Notes: generated from the sequence alone by a model not told the origin. A stretch of DNA of 34,730 nt from CAYQTK01 sp964420375 (GCA_964420375.1 CAYQTK010000021.1:1-34730), one strand, 5' to 3'; positions 18,483 through 27,373 are shown, numbered from the stretch's first letter. Program-made: numbers and translations.

Positions 18483-19703
18483 TTAAATACCCAGCTTCTG
18501 GATAAAGTCTCCGAACACTTTGTCTTTCTCAAAATTTTTCATGGCGTATTCCCGGCCTTTTTTGCCCATTGTCTCCCGCTCTTCTTTTCCCAAATTATAT
18601 AACTCTATAACCGCTTCCGCAAAAGCTTGCGGGTTCTCCGGCGGCGTGGAAATTCCACAGCCCGTCTCTTTTACCACGTTATTTTTTACGTCTCCCGCGA
18701 AAATAATCGGCTTTCCCGCGGCCAGGTAGTCCATCATCTTATTGGGGTTGATTCCATATCTCCACAGATCGGCCTTCCTGATGAGGAATATAAACGCATC
18801 AGCTTCGCTGATTTCATAAGGCACATGTTTTTTTAAAACCGGGTCCCTGAATTCCAGGTTCTTTATTCCGAGTTCCTCTTTCATTTTAATAAACTTCGGC
18901 TTTAAAATGCCGGAACCCATGAACACCATTTTAATCTTGTCATACCCTTTGTCCTGGATTAACTTCAAACTTTGAACTGCTGTTGTTAAATTATTGGCGG
19001 GACCGTGAGCTCCTATATACATCAGGGTAAAAAAATCGGGGTCCTTAGACCGGGCTGCCGTGTCATAAGCTGCCAGGTCCACCCATCTTCCCAGATAAAC
19101 CGCTTTGTCTTTCATGCCAAGCGACGCCAGGTAATCGGAAACGAAGGGTAGAGGAGTTATTATTTTCTCGGATTTATGATACAAAAACTTTTCAACACGC
19201 CTTAATATTTTGGTGATCAAACCTTTTTCTTTGAGAGCTCCGAAATCTATCATTGTCTGCGGCCAGAGGTCCACCAAGTCGAGAAAGAACCGGGCCTTGT
19301 GCTTCCTGGCCAGAAAGTAGGAGCTCAACGGAGCAAACAAGCCGATGTTTACGGAAAACAGGATGTCCGGCAGGGGGACCCCTATGTCTTTCCGGGTTAT
19401 TTTTTTTCCAGCGAAGTATAAATTCCATGCGAAGCTCATAAGGTTCACAGCCCTTTTCCAGTCGTTCTTCTGGTGCGGCCGGGTTTTTATGCAGACAAGC
19501 TTCATTCCGTTGTAATCTTCCACCGAGTATTTATTGCCCTTCAAATCTCGCAAGTATTGCCGAGTAGCGTGATGAAAGTTGGAAACGATATAGGTAACGT
19601 TGTATCCTCTTCGGGCAAGCTCCTCTGCTATCTCGTACTGTCTTAACCCGCCGGGCAACTCGGGAATGTTACCGTGATGTTTTATCACCCAGATATTTTT
19701 CAT
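18483..19703 (-). CDS. Glycosyltransferase family 4 protein (WbuB-like)
   Basis: This is a GT-B fold retaining glycosyltransferase of 406 residues. The N-terminal half has the acceptor-side pattern GGLRQYEIAEELARRGYNVTYI at about residues 18-39. The C-terminal half begins with FTLMYIGAHGPANNLTTAV, a glycine loop typical of WbuB-like enzymes. The donor site contains INPNKMMDYLAAGKPIIFAG. No membrane helix is strong, so it probably binds the cytoplasmic membrane face and adds one sugar to the undecaprenyl-linked chain. The ATG lies 9 nt after the aminotransferase stop and 17 nt before the PglC-like start, so it is within one operon. Donor and acceptor cannot be read from the sequence. Confidence 0.9.
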   Translation of the reverse strand: MKNIWVIKHHGNIPELPGGLRQYEIAEELARRGYNVTYIVSNFHHATRQYLRDLKGNKYSVEDYNGMKLVCIKTRPHQKNDWKRAVNLMSFAWNLYFAGKKITRKDIGVPLPDILFSVNIGLFAPLSSYFLARKHKARFFLDLVDLWPQTMIDFGALKEKGLITKILRRVEKFLYHKSEKIITPLPFVSDYLASLGMKDKAVYLGRWVDLAAYDTAARSKDPDFFTLMYIGAHGPANNLTTAVQSLKLIQDKGYDKIKMVFMGSGILKPKFIKMKEELGIKNLEFRDPVLKKHVPYEISEADAFIFLIRKADLWRYGINPNKMMDYLAAGKPIIFAGDVKNNVVKETGCGISTPPENPQAFAEAVIELYNLGKEERETMGKKGREYAMKNFEKDKVFGDFIQKLGI

Positions 19704-19712
19704 GATATCACT

Positions 19713-20810
19713 CTACCTTTGCGCGCGGCTTTTGACTGCTTCCACGATCTGTTCCGCATCCTTCTCACCAAGGCCGTGGTGGACGGGAAGAGCCAGTATG
19801 TTCTCGGCAATGTATTCGGTTACAGGAAGGGACATGCTTCCGTACATGTTTTCAAAGACCGGCTGCTGGTGGAGTCCGCGGGGATAATGCACGCCGGTGG
19901 CCACGCCTTTTTGTTTTAACGACTCGGCCAGCTCATCCCGGTTACAGCCGAACTTTTCGGGTTCTACAACCACGCAGTACTGGTGCCAAGCGTGGTCTGC
20001 GCCTTCGGTGACCTTCTGGGGCCGGATGCCAGGAACTCGGGAAAGCCCCTTGTTAAGGACCTCGGCGTTCCTTCTGCGTGCCTCGAGCATTCCGTCCAGC
20101 CTTTTAAGCTGCTCCCGCCCGATGGCCGCTTCCACGTCGGTCATCCGGTAGTTGAAGCCGAGCATGGTGTGCAAGTACTTGCCGGTCTGACCGTGAGACC
20201 TCATGTAGCGCAGCTTATAGTCATAGTCGGGGTTATCCGTACACACCATTCCGCCTTCCCCCACGAACATGTTCTTGGAAGGATAAAACGAATAGCAGAC
20301 GAAATCTTTGCAGGCCCCCACATCGGCTCCATTGAAGAGAGCGCCGTGAGCCTGGGCTGCGTCCCATACCACCTTGAGCCCGTGTCTCTCGGCAAAGCTC
20401 TCTACCGCGTCTATGTCGCAGGGGTTTCCGAAAAGATGTACCGGAGCGACAGCCCTGGTTTTCGCCGTCACTTTTGCTTGTGCATCCTCCAAGTCGATCA
20501 AAAAGGTATGGGGATCGACATCGCAGAGGACCGGTTTTCCTCCTGACAAGGCCACCATGCTGCCGGTTGCAATAAAGGTAAAAGAGGGGACCAGGACCTC
20601 GTCGCCGTGCTCGAGAACGCACATATAGGGCAAATGGAGGGCGGCTGATCCGTTGGCGCAGGACACCGCGTATTTTGCTCCCACGTAAGAGGCGAACTCT
20701 TTTTCGAACTCTTCGCATTGCTTTCCCTGCCGTAGCGCCCCGGAGCGCAATACGTCCTCGGCAGCCTTGATCTCTTCTTCGGTAAGTTTTATCTCGGCCA
20801 TGCTGATCAT
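19713..20810 (-). CDS. DegT/DnrJ/EryC1-family aminotransferase (WbpE/GnnB-like role)
   Basis: This is a PLP-dependent sugar aminotransferase of 365 residues. The PLP Lys is Lys179 in CYSFYPSKNMFVGEGG. Asp150 in VWDAAQAHG and SCANGSAALHL at 50-60 complete the cofactor site. It differs clearly from the EpsN-like paralogue near 12-13 kb. Its start overlaps the Gfo/Idh gene's stop by 4 nt (ATGA), so the pair is translationally coupled. This pairing of a sugar dehydrogenase and a DegT aminotransferase is the one that installs a 3-amino group on UDP-GlcNAc or UDP-GlcNAcA, as in WbpB/WbpE and GnnA/GnnB. The role is inferred from context plus family. A perosamine-type 4-aminotransferase cannot be excluded from sequence alone. 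Confidence 0.9.
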   Translation of the reverse strand: MISMAEIKLTEEEIKAAEDVLRSGALRQGKQCEEFEKEFASYVGAKYAVSCANGSAALHLPYMCVLEHGDEVLVPSFTFIATGSMVALSGGKPVLCDVDPHTFLIDLEDAQAKVTAKTRAVAPVHLFGNPCDIDAVESFAERHGLKVVWDAAQAHGALFNGADVGACKDFVCYSFYPSKNMFVGEGGMVCTDNPDYDYKLRYMRSHGQTGKYLHTMLGFNYRMTDVEAAIGREQLKRLDGMLEARRRNAEVLNKGLSRVPGIRPQKVTEGADHAWHQYCVVVEPEKFGCNRDELAESLKQKGVATGVHYPRGLHQQPVFENMYGSMSLPVTEYIAENILALPVHHGLGEKDAEQIVEAVKSRAQR

Positions 20811-21841
20811 GAGAAGTTCCCTTTTTCTGTCTTGTATCTGATATCGTTCATAATGCTCATGAGCTCGATAGAGTCGTATATGGTGTTGCGGTCGGGCTTA
20901 GCCTGTTCCAAGACCATTTGCACAAACATCATCATCTGGATATCAAAGAAGTTGCGCCTTTCGTACTTAAGCATGTTTTTTCCCGCTCCGTACCCTCCTC
21001 TTTCTTCTTTCAGAAAAATGTAGCTGGGGAAGTCCTGCTGGATGGAGCCCATGTAGGAGCCGTTTTCGCACTGGACCTCGATGAACTGGTTAAAGGAGGG
21101 GGTAATAAGGTCGGCCTGGCAGATGATCTCCACCCCATGCTCTCCCTTGCACCTTATCATTACGTAGTCCTCCGCGTCCGCCTCCACTGTCTTTCCGTTT
21201 ATTGATCTGCGTGAAAGATAGGTTTTGTTGGAGAGCACGTCAATGTCCTTAAGGGGTCCGAAGTACCAGTTTGCCAGGTCCACCATGTGCACCAGCATCT
21301 CGTTGATGGCGCCGCCCTGCGAGGCTTTTTTGTGCTTCCACTCCTGGTGGTCCCCTCTTCCTCCCAGCCTGAAGAACGCGGTGAGAGGCTTTCCCAGCAC
21401 CATGCTTTCGCCGTTTATCTGCTGTTTTCGGAACAGCTCGAATCCTTCCTCGAAGATGGGAGTATAACGGTATACGTACCCCACCATCAGAATACGTCCC
21501 GACTCTTCGATCACCTTGACCAGCTCTTCCGCCTCATCCATGGAGTAAGTCAAGGGCTTTTCGCAGAACACGTCCTTGCCGGCATTGACAGCCTTTTTGA
21601 TGAGGGATTCATGGAACTCGGTGGGAGTGGAGATGACCACTGCCCGGATATCGGGAGACGCCAGTAACTCTTCGGTGTCGGCGACCCATTTCAGGTTTTG
21701 CTTCTCGGCCATTTCTTGTACAATGCCTTGATCGATATCGTTCAACCAGAGGTTTGTCCAGGGGATCCTCTTCAGGCTCTCGATGTGCTTGGACGCCTGT
21801 TTGCCGCACCCGATCATGCCCACGCCTACCTTACTCAGCAA
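20807..21841 (-). CDS. Gfo/Idh/MocA-family sugar dehydrogenase (WbpB/GnnA-like role)
   Basis: This is an NAD(P)-dependent dehydrogenase of 344 residues. The Rossmann loop is GMIGCGKQASKH at 8-19. The family's EKP motif (FCEKPL) is at 92-97. GGAINEMLVHMVDLANWYFG around 175-195 carries the catalytic-region His. In amino-sugar loci such enzymes oxidise C3 of UDP-GlcNAc(A) for the following aminotransferase. The gene starts with TTG. GGAGG (21849-21853) lies 7 nt upstream, and the start overlaps the acyltransferase stop by 11 nt, so the unusual start is well supported. The stop overlaps the aminotransferase start. Whether the substrate is the uronic acid or neutral sugar is unknown, and no WbpA-type 6-dehydrogenase is in the window. 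Confidence 0.9.
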   Translation of the reverse strand: MLSKVGVGMIGCGKQASKHIESLKRIPWTNLWLNDIDQGIVQEMAEKQNLKWVADTEELLASPDIRAVVISTPTEFHESLIKKAVNAGKDVFCEKPLTYSMDEAEELVKVIEESGRILMVGYVYRYTPIFEEGFELFRKQQINGESMVLGKPLTAFFRLGGRGDHQEWKHKKASQGGAINEMLVHMVDLANWYFGPLKDIDVLSNKTYLSRRSINGKTVEADAEDYVMIRCKGEHGVEIICQADLITPSFNQFIEVQCENGSYMGSIQQDFPSYIFLKEERGGYGAGKNMLKYERRNFFDIQMMMFVQMVLEQAKPDRNTIYDSIELMSIMNDIRYKTEKGNFS

Positions 21842-22451
21842 GATATTTCCTCCAGTTCTTCGCCATGTTCATCTCCCGCAGCTTTTCAGGGAGGTCCATG
21901 ATAACGCCGGGGGACCCCTTCACCAAACGCATGGGAGGTACGTCCTTGGTTACCAGGCAACCGGCGGCCACGAACGATCCCCTGCCTACGGTGACCCCCG
22001 GCACTACTATCGTGCCCGCGCCCAGAGTGACCCCGTCCTCGATGACCGGGCCCTCCGGCCGGTAGGTGTCCCGCATCTTCTGGGGGTACCGGTCGTTGGT
22101 CAGGACCACGCCGGGGCCCAGGAATACCCGGGAGCCTATGGACACGTGGGTGGGGACGTAACAGTTGGATTCTATCTTTACAAAATCGCCGACTTTGACG
22201 TGGCCGTCTATGACCGTGTTGGTCCCCACCACAATATGGCTGCCGAACTCGGTGTGCTCGCGAATCACGCAGTTATGGCCGGTCTGAAAGTCGTCTCCGG
22301 CAGTAACGTCCGCGTAGATTATTGAGCCCCACCGTACCCGGCAGTTTTCTCCCAGGCTGACGGGACGGCACTCCTCTTTGTAGCGGTAGCCGACCAAGCA
22401 ACCCGTATCGATGCGGCAGTCCCGGCCGCACTCAACAAAATTTTCCGCCAT
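21831..22451 (-). CDS. Left-handed beta-helix acyltransferase (WbpD/WlbB-like)
   Basis: This is a hexapeptide-repeat acetyltransferase of 206 residues. Repeats of the [LIV]-G-x-x-x-x type run from about residue 30 to 175. The segment VVLTNDRYPQKMRD is the loop found in WbpD/WlbB enzymes, which acetylate the 3-amino group of UDP-GlcNAc3N(A). GVTLGAGTIVVPGVTVG is followed by VAAGCLVTKDVPP and KGSPGVIMD, the normal C-terminal end. AGGAG lies 7 nt before the ATG, and the gene follows the wecB stop by 4 nt. The following dehydrogenase overlaps its 3' end. Position beside the dehydrogenase/aminotransferase pair supports N-acetylation of their product. Confidence 0.9.
   Translation of the reverse strand: MAENFVECGRDCRIDTGCLVGYRYKEECRPVSLGENCRVRWGSIIYADVTAGDDFQTGHNCVIREHTEFGSHIVVGTNTVIDGHVKVGDFVKIESNCYVPTHVSIGSRVFLGPGVVLTNDRYPQKMRDTYRPEGPVIEDGVTLGAGTIVVPGVTVGRGSFVAAGCLVTKDVPPMRLVKGSPGVIMDLPEKLREMNMAKNWRKYLAE
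21849..21853 (-). promoter_or_regulatory. Shine-Dalgarno fixing a TTG start of the Gfo/Idh gene
   Basis: GGAGG on the minus strand is 7 nt from the TTG at 21839-21841. It lies inside the end of the upstream acyltransferase gene. The nearest ATG in frame is eight codons on, inside the Rossmann strand, so TTG must be used. Confidence 0.75.
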
Positions 22452-22455
22452 TCCG

Positions 22456-23598
22456 TCACTCCTCTACCCATCTCTCGCAGATGTTGGCAATATTCTCCGC
22501 TGCCTTGCCCTCTCCAAAGGGTAATGTCCATTCACAGTTAACACTGTACGCCTCGCGGGCCGCCTCCAGTATCCTGTGTTTATCTGTGCCCGCCAGGCGG
22601 TTGGCTCCCATATCCAGGGTTTCCTCCCATTCGGTGTTTTCGCGCAGGGTCACTGCGGGCACCTTGTGAATGTAGGCCTCCTGTTGCACGCCGCCGGAAT
22701 CGGTGAACGCCAGCCTGGAGTTGGCGAGCAGGTAGAGGAACTCCAGATAACCCACGGCTTCGTGAATGAAAAGTCCATCAAGCTTATCCGCCCACTCGCG
22801 GAGGCTGAACCCCTTGAGGTTCTTTAATGTCCGGGGATGGGCGAGAAAGATAACCGGCAATTCGAGTTCGCGGCTCGCCATGGACACCCCTGAAAGGATA
22901 CCTTCAAGATTTTCGGCATAATCAACGTTCTCTTCGCGATGGGTCGTGAGCACGGCGTACTTTCCGGGCTTCGCATCGAATTCATTAAGTATGTTTGTTT
23001 TTTTCTTCGCGATCTCTATGTGTTGGAGGGAAGCGTCCACTATGGGGTTCCCTACCACGTGGATGATTCCCTGTACCGATTCATTAACCAGGTGCTTTTT
23101 GGCTTTTTCACCGGTAGCGAAAAGATAATCGGATATGTGGTCTATTATTCTGCGGTTGTGCTCCTCGGGCATTCTCCAGTCAAACGAGCGCTCTCCCGCC
23201 TCGATGTGTCCCACCGCGATTCCCAGCTTGCGGGCGGCGAGTGCGCCGGCGAGGTTGGTGTTGGCGTCTCCCCCAACCAAAACGATTCCGGGTCTCTCAT
23301 CGAGCAGAATCCGTTCGATTCCCTCAAGCATGGCGCCCGTCTGTCCGCCATGGGTCTTTTTCTCACCGACTCCTTCCAGCTTGTGTTCCGGCTCCGGCAG
23401 GTTCAGATCATCAAAGAATTGGCTGTCCATGTTCGGCGAGTAATGCTGGCCGGTGTGGATCACGAAATGAGGGATTCCCTGTTCCCGTAATCGGTGAATT
23501 ATCGGCGCGAACATTACTATACCCGGCCTGGTTCCCACCACCAGCGCTATCTTTCCCGTCAAGTTCTGTTTATAAATTATTTTCATTTCTTTGTTCAT
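22456..23598 (-). CDS. wecB: Non-hydrolysing UDP-GlcNAc 2-epimerase (WecB type), copy 1
   Basis: This GT-B fold enzyme inverts C2 of UDP-GlcNAc, or of a 3-amino derivative, to the manno form. It has VVGTRPGIVMFAPII at the start, HTGQHYSPNMD, VGGDANTNLAGALAA, GHIEAGERSFDWRMPEEHNR, THREEN and a C-terminal DSGGVQQEA loop. These include the catalytic Asp, Glu and His of the family. The length of 380 residues is normal. It heads a tight group: 4 nt to the acyltransferase, which overlaps the dehydrogenase, which overlaps the aminotransferase. It may therefore act on the diamino sugar, like WbpI, rather than on plain UDP-GlcNAc. A second copy lies at 27.4-28.5 kb. Confidence 0.92.
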   Translation of the reverse strand: MNKEMKIIYKQNLTGKIALVVGTRPGIVMFAPIIHRLREQGIPHFVIHTGQHYSPNMDSQFFDDLNLPEPEHKLEGVGEKKTHGGQTGAMLEGIERILLDERPGIVLVGGDANTNLAGALAARKLGIAVGHIEAGERSFDWRMPEEHNRRIIDHISDYLFATGEKAKKHLVNESVQGIIHVVGNPIVDASLQHIEIAKKKTNILNEFDAKPGKYAVLTTHREENVDYAENLEGILSGVSMASRELELPVIFLAHPRTLKNLKGFSLREWADKLDGLFIHEAVGYLEFLYLLANSRLAFTDSGGVQQEAYIHKVPAVTLRENTEWEETLDMGANRLAGTDKHRILEAAREAYSVNCEWTLPFGEGKAAENIANICERWVEE

Positions 23599-23645
23599 AA
23601 AGCTACCTTTAACTTCCTGTCAAGTATACGTTGATTGTTTTTTTA

Positions 23646-24836
23646 TTAACCGGCCAGCCCAAGTCCTTTTCGTAATGCCTCCCGGTTATGCTTGTAGTTG
23701 TAACGCTCAAGGACTGCCTTTCTTCCTTTCTTCCCCATTTCGGCCAGCAGTTCGCCATCCTTAAGCAGAAGGCCAATTTCTCGCCCGATAACCTCTGGAT
23801 CAAAGGAATGAATTATTTTTCCACACCCTACTTCTTCCAGAATCCGGATCATCGGATTGCGAGGAGAGCTAACCACCGGTAGTCCCAGGGCCATGTACTC
23901 GAAAAGCTTTCCTGGAACCGTCTGCTGGGTGAGCTCATTTAAAAAACAGCTTTCAATTCCGAGCACGCCATTTCTTAAGACTTTTATATACTCTTCTACC
24001 GGCAGTGGAGGGTACCATTCGATCTTGTCCTCTATGCCCATATCCTTTGTCAATTTCTTGGAGTAATCAAGGACATCCCCCTTGCCGATTATACAAAGAT
24101 GTGCTTCGGGCACCTTCTCTAGAATATAAGGCATTGCTTTTATGGTATTGAGAACTCCTTTATGCTTGTTAACAGAGCCTGCGTAAATGATCCTTAGTTT
24201 GCCGTCATCCTCTCGAGTCGTTTCCAACTCCTTTTCGGCCAGCCGGAGAAATTTATCATGGGGAGTGTTTTCCAGTAGAAAAACTTTTTTTTTGTCAAGC
24301 TTATACTCGGAAACAAGCCATTCGGCAAGTTCCTTTGAAACTGCAAAAATGTTTTGAAACTTCTTGAGGGTAAGGCGTTCATACATTCTAACCAGTTTAG
24401 GGCTTTTTATGGAACGGAGCAGGAGATTGCCGCTTCGTTTAATACTATAGTATGCAGCCAAGTTTTCGCGAATGTCTGCGTAGACTGGTATGGAAAGCTT
24501 TTTTCCCGCCCATTGCACTGGCCATGCAAGCAGGGTGTCACGAAGGATTATGGCGTCCCATTGTTCTTTAGTGCCTATTTCAACAAGCCACTTGGTCCAT
24601 AACGGATTTAGAGGCAGAGGAATGGACCGTTCCCGATGCAGTACTCCTTTCCCATTCTCACATACTGGTACATGATATACCTTTATCCCTTCACTCTCCA
24701 GGACTTTTTTGCACTCTTTAGGTTGCCGGGCAACTATGGTCGGCTGACAGCCGAGCTCTTTCAGATTTAAGGAAAGCTGGGCTATTCCGCGCGCTGCCGG
24801 GTGATAATCGATTTGGTAAATAATACCTACACGCAT
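23646..24836 (-). CDS. Glycosyltransferase family 4 protein
   Basis: This is a GT-B retaining glycosyltransferase of 396 residues. The N-terminal domain opens with RVGIIYQIDYHPAARGIAQL. The donor-binding half begins with LRIIYAGSVNKHKGVLNTI, and VPGKLFEYMALGLPVVSS carries the conserved Glu of GT4 enzymes. The C-terminus is basic, fitting peripheral membrane binding. The ATG at 24836 is preferred over the adjacent TTG because GGGAGG is 6 nt upstream. It lies 47 nt before wecB copy 1 and is separated from the GNAT gene by 144 nt holding an AT-rich inverted repeat. Donor and linkage are unknown. Confidence 0.9.
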   Translation of the reverse strand: MRVGIIYQIDYHPAARGIAQLSLNLKELGCQPTIVARQPKECKKVLESEGIKVYHVPVCENGKGVLHRERSIPLPLNPLWTKWLVEIGTKEQWDAIILRDTLLAWPVQWAGKKLSIPVYADIRENLAAYYSIKRSGNLLLRSIKSPKLVRMYERLTLKKFQNIFAVSKELAEWLVSEYKLDKKKVFLLENTPHDKFLRLAEKELETTREDDGKLRIIYAGSVNKHKGVLNTIKAMPYILEKVPEAHLCIIGKGDVLDYSKKLTKDMGIEDKIEWYPPLPVEEYIKVLRNGVLGIESCFLNELTQQTVPGKLFEYMALGLPVVSSPRNPMIRILEEVGCGKIIHSFDPEVIGREIGLLLKDGELLAEMGKKGRKAVLERYNYKHNREALRKGLGLAG

Positions 24837-24882
24837 CAACTTCCTCCCTGTGTGTGTCTTGCCAAAAATTCTTTATAAAGCC

Positions 24883-24923
24883 TGTTTAAAAAGGGTTCCG
24901 CCCAGAAAATGCCTTTTTAAACA
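24883..24923. repeat. AT-rich 12-bp inverted repeat between GNAT gene and GT4 gene
   Basis: TGTTTAAAAAGG (24883-24894) and CCTTTTTAAACA (24912-24923) are perfect inverted copies with a 17-nt spacer. They lie in the 144-nt gap between the GNAT stop and the GT4 start, the second longest gene-free stretch of the locus. An RNA hairpin would be AT-rich with no clean U-run after it on the minus strand. It could be a weak terminator, a processing site or a binding site. Confidence 0.5.
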
Positions 24924-24980
24924 AACTACTCAAGTGTGACTAGGCGTTATGCTTTATGTGGATAATTGCTTATAAACATC

Positions 24981-25931
24981 TTAACCTGTTCCCTCCCCGT
25001 ACCCGTCTTCAGTTATCATTTGGGGAACTCGATGCTCCTTGCCTTCTCCGAGCCACATGAAGATGGGGGTTCCGCTTTGCTTCTCCGCTCGGATGGCACC
25101 TGGAACTATACTCCAGTTGAGTGCCTTTCTGTTGGTTTTGCGGCATAGAGCAACCCATTTCATCCTGTTTCCCTTTAAACTTGTCTTGACAGATTGCTTC
25201 ATCTTTTCAATCCCCGTATGCTCCGATATACAGACCAAGGGCTGTTTGTATCCTGAGGTATAGATTACGCCGTTATTTCGGTCGTGATGAACTATGTTCC
25301 GCCAGGGATTGTTGATGTACCAATGCCGCATGTAGCTCTCGTCTCGGATCAAGCTGAACTCGCAATCTTCGTATTCCGGAATCGTGGGCACCTCCTCGGT
25401 TGAAACACCTGAATCGAGCCAGAACCTGTCCCGCGTATATTTCAGCCAGGCGAATTTCAGAGGGTTGAAAAGCAACAGCTCAATATATCGAGGTCCCAAA
25501 ATTGTAAACCCCAGTGATTTGAAGACTTCCGTTGCTTGCGTGAAACCGAACACACAATCAAATCCCCGCTTTTCGAGTATCTCTACGCCCCGCTCGTAAA
25601 TTTTTTTAAAAATACGCCGCTTACGGAACTCTTCATCTACCAGGGAAAGTTCGGACTTACATGCCATTATTTCTTTCTGCCTGTATCTGGCTCTTACCGG
25701 GATAAAAACCTGGGTAGCAATAAGTCTGTCCCTGTAAAAGGCGCCCACTGATACCGTTTCAGCAGGAAGGTCCTTGTCAAAAAGTTGCCATTCGAGCCTC
25801 GCAACGGTTCGTTCCGGGAAGTACTTTAAGTGTAAATCGGAGAACGCCTTAATATCTTCATGGCCCAAAGTCTTTATTCTTATTTCACTTGACATTGTGA
25901 GTGTTAACAAGACCGTTGAGCGCCTAAGCAT
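24981..25931 (-). CDS. GNAT-family N-acyltransferase-like protein
   Basis: The first 160 residues resemble a GNAT acyltransferase: IRIKTLGHEDIKAFSDLH, a core with VSVGAFYRDRLIATQVFIPV, and CKSELSLVDEEFRKRRIFKKIYERG as the acyl-CoA-binding region. The remaining part contains a second, divergent GNAT-like half with YINNPWRN. Its target is unknown, but in glycan loci such proteins usually acylate sugar amino groups. Start choice is uncertain. The ATG at 25931 overlaps the deacetylase stop as TAATG, a reinitiation arrangement. An ATG at 25895 begins exactly at the domain (MSSEIRI). Neither has a good Shine-Dalgarno. An upstream start at 26006 is unlikely because it would overlap the neighbour by 76 nt. 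Confidence 0.8.
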   Translation of the reverse strand: MLRRSTVLLTLTMSSEIRIKTLGHEDIKAFSDLHLKYFPERTVARLEWQLFDKDLPAETVSVGAFYRDRLIATQVFIPVRARYRQKEIMACKSELSLVDEEFRKRRIFKKIYERGVEILEKRGFDCVFGFTQATEVFKSLGFTILGPRYIELLLFNPLKFAWLKYTRDRFWLDSGVSTEEVPTIPEYEDCEFSLIRDESYMRHWYINNPWRNIVHHDRNNGVIYTSGYKQPLVCISEHTGIEKMKQSVKTSLKGNRMKWVALCRKTNRKALNWSIVPGAIRAEKQSGTPIFMWLGEGKEHRVPQMITEDGYGEGTG

Positions 25932-27373
25932 TACCCGCCGAGACTGTTCCAGCACGGCCTGTATGCTTCCCATATGGTTTCTGCCAGCTTCTTGCCACTT
26001 GTCCACCAGTCATCCGGATTTTTAAGCTCCCAGTAAGCGTCGGCTATCTCGCGGGGAAGCTGTACTCCACTAATAACAGTGTCATGCCACGAAATACTGC
26101 ATCCTCCCCAGCCATATTTTTTAACAAGTGAAATTATATTGTTGGCCGCTTCGATGGCTTTCTCTCCCTCTTTCACCCTCGAGTAAAGAGCTACGTCCAT
26201 GACTGCAAGAGGCAGCTCCAGCAGGGGGAAGGGAGCTTCAGAATCAAAGTTATAAGGAGGATATGGAAAACAAAGCCCCTGCCGGAACCCAACCCGAGTG
26301 TTGTATCCGCATGAGCATTCATACCAGGCTCCTGCTTTCATAAGCTCTTTGAATAAAGTTGCGCTTTTGAAATGGAGAAGGTGCTGTCTGCCTCCCACAG
26401 CGGGAAACCCATGCTCCGCCAGACGTTCGTACTCTTCAGCAAGCCGGTTCTCGCTGGCAAGGCTGGTGCAACTGCCGTGAACACCTATCTCGACTCCGGA
26501 GGCATAAAGCCTTTTTAAAAAACGCAAAAGAGCCGGGTTGTAGATTTCATAATTTGCGTCACGCCGGGCGACACGCCTGGGAATTACGTATAAACTGGAT
26601 TCAATACCCAGTTGCCGCTCTCTTTCATACATCTTCTCCAAGCTGTTATGAAGCCAAATTCCTCCTTTTAATGCCTTAAAGGGAGAGAGTAATATGGACA
26701 AGGCCAGCAAAAGATTCCTCTTCAGTAAAACCGCGATCGCCGCGTTTTTCAGGTAGCGTTTTATGGTGGTGGCTTTATTTACCGGAAAGAAATCCAGGTC
26801 ATGGGTTGCCGCAAAAACACAGGAAGAGGCGCCATCCCATGGTTTCCTCGGCTTGTCCGGCCAGTCTTCGCCTGCCTTCTCTTTAATGGCCGCGTTAAGT
26901 CTTTGCATGGCTATGGCGGCGTAAGGGACTTCGGGTGAAAGATCATAACGGCCATGCAGGGTGGCGCTGAAGGGGATATCCCCTCTTACGTTCCGCTCGG
27001 TTATGGAGTGCTCATGCGCTCCCGAGACCCATTCAAATATTTCCCCCAGCCAGTCCGGCTCTCCGCGGTCATCTAAACCGTGAAACACCGGAAAGGACAT
27101 TGTCCCGTTCTCGTCCTCGATTTCAATGAACACCGGCTTTGGAGCAGGTGTTGATAAAGGCCGCGGCTCATATCCGGGATAAAGGGACAAGTGGGAAGGA
27201 CCGGCGGATCGCTCTCCATAGCAGAGTGTCACTTGAGCGCTTTCATTGTCTTCGGCCGGCGCAAATCCGTAAATCGAGCAGAACAACCGGAAGGAGTAAT
27301 CTATCCGCCGGGCTACGCTTTCGTCCAGGCCGGACTCCATTTTCAATGATATTTTATATTCTTTTTCGCTCAT
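25931..27373 (-). CDS. Polysaccharide deacetylase-like protein (large form)
   Basis: This is a 480-residue protein with a NodB-like deacetylase domain in its second half. AATHDLDFF (188-196) carries the Asp pair of motif 1. VEIGVHGSCTSL (294-305) is motif 2. GGRQHLLHF (327-335) and GFRQGLCFPYPPYN (362-375) follow, then LLELPLAVMD (384-393) and SISWHDT (426-432). This order matches a deacetylase-like family seen in capsule loci, where the ~180-residue N-terminal part is a separate conserved domain. Metal-dependent removal of N-acetyl groups is the expected reaction. No signal peptide is visible, so action on a cytoplasmic lipid-linked glycan is likely. The motif-2 sequence HGSCTS departs from the canonical H-x-x-x-H. 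The GNAT gene starts on its stop codon. Confidence 0.82.
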   Translation of the reverse strand: MSEKEYKISLKMESGLDESVARRIDYSFRLFCSIYGFAPAEDNESAQVTLCYGERSAGPSHLSLYPGYEPRPLSTPAPKPVFIEIEDENGTMSFPVFHGLDDRGEPDWLGEIFEWVSGAHEHSITERNVRGDIPFSATLHGRYDLSPEVPYAAIAMQRLNAAIKEKAGEDWPDKPRKPWDGASSCVFAATHDLDFFPVNKATTIKRYLKNAAIAVLLKRNLLLALSILLSPFKALKGGIWLHNSLEKMYERERQLGIESSLYVIPRRVARRDANYEIYNPALLRFLKRLYASGVEIGVHGSCTSLASENRLAEEYERLAEHGFPAVGGRQHLLHFKSATLFKELMKAGAWYECSCGYNTRVGFRQGLCFPYPPYNFDSEAPFPLLELPLAVMDVALYSRVKEGEKAIEAANNIISLVKKYGWGGCSISWHDTVISGVQLPREIADAYWELKNPDDWWTSGKKLAETIWEAYRPCWNSLGG

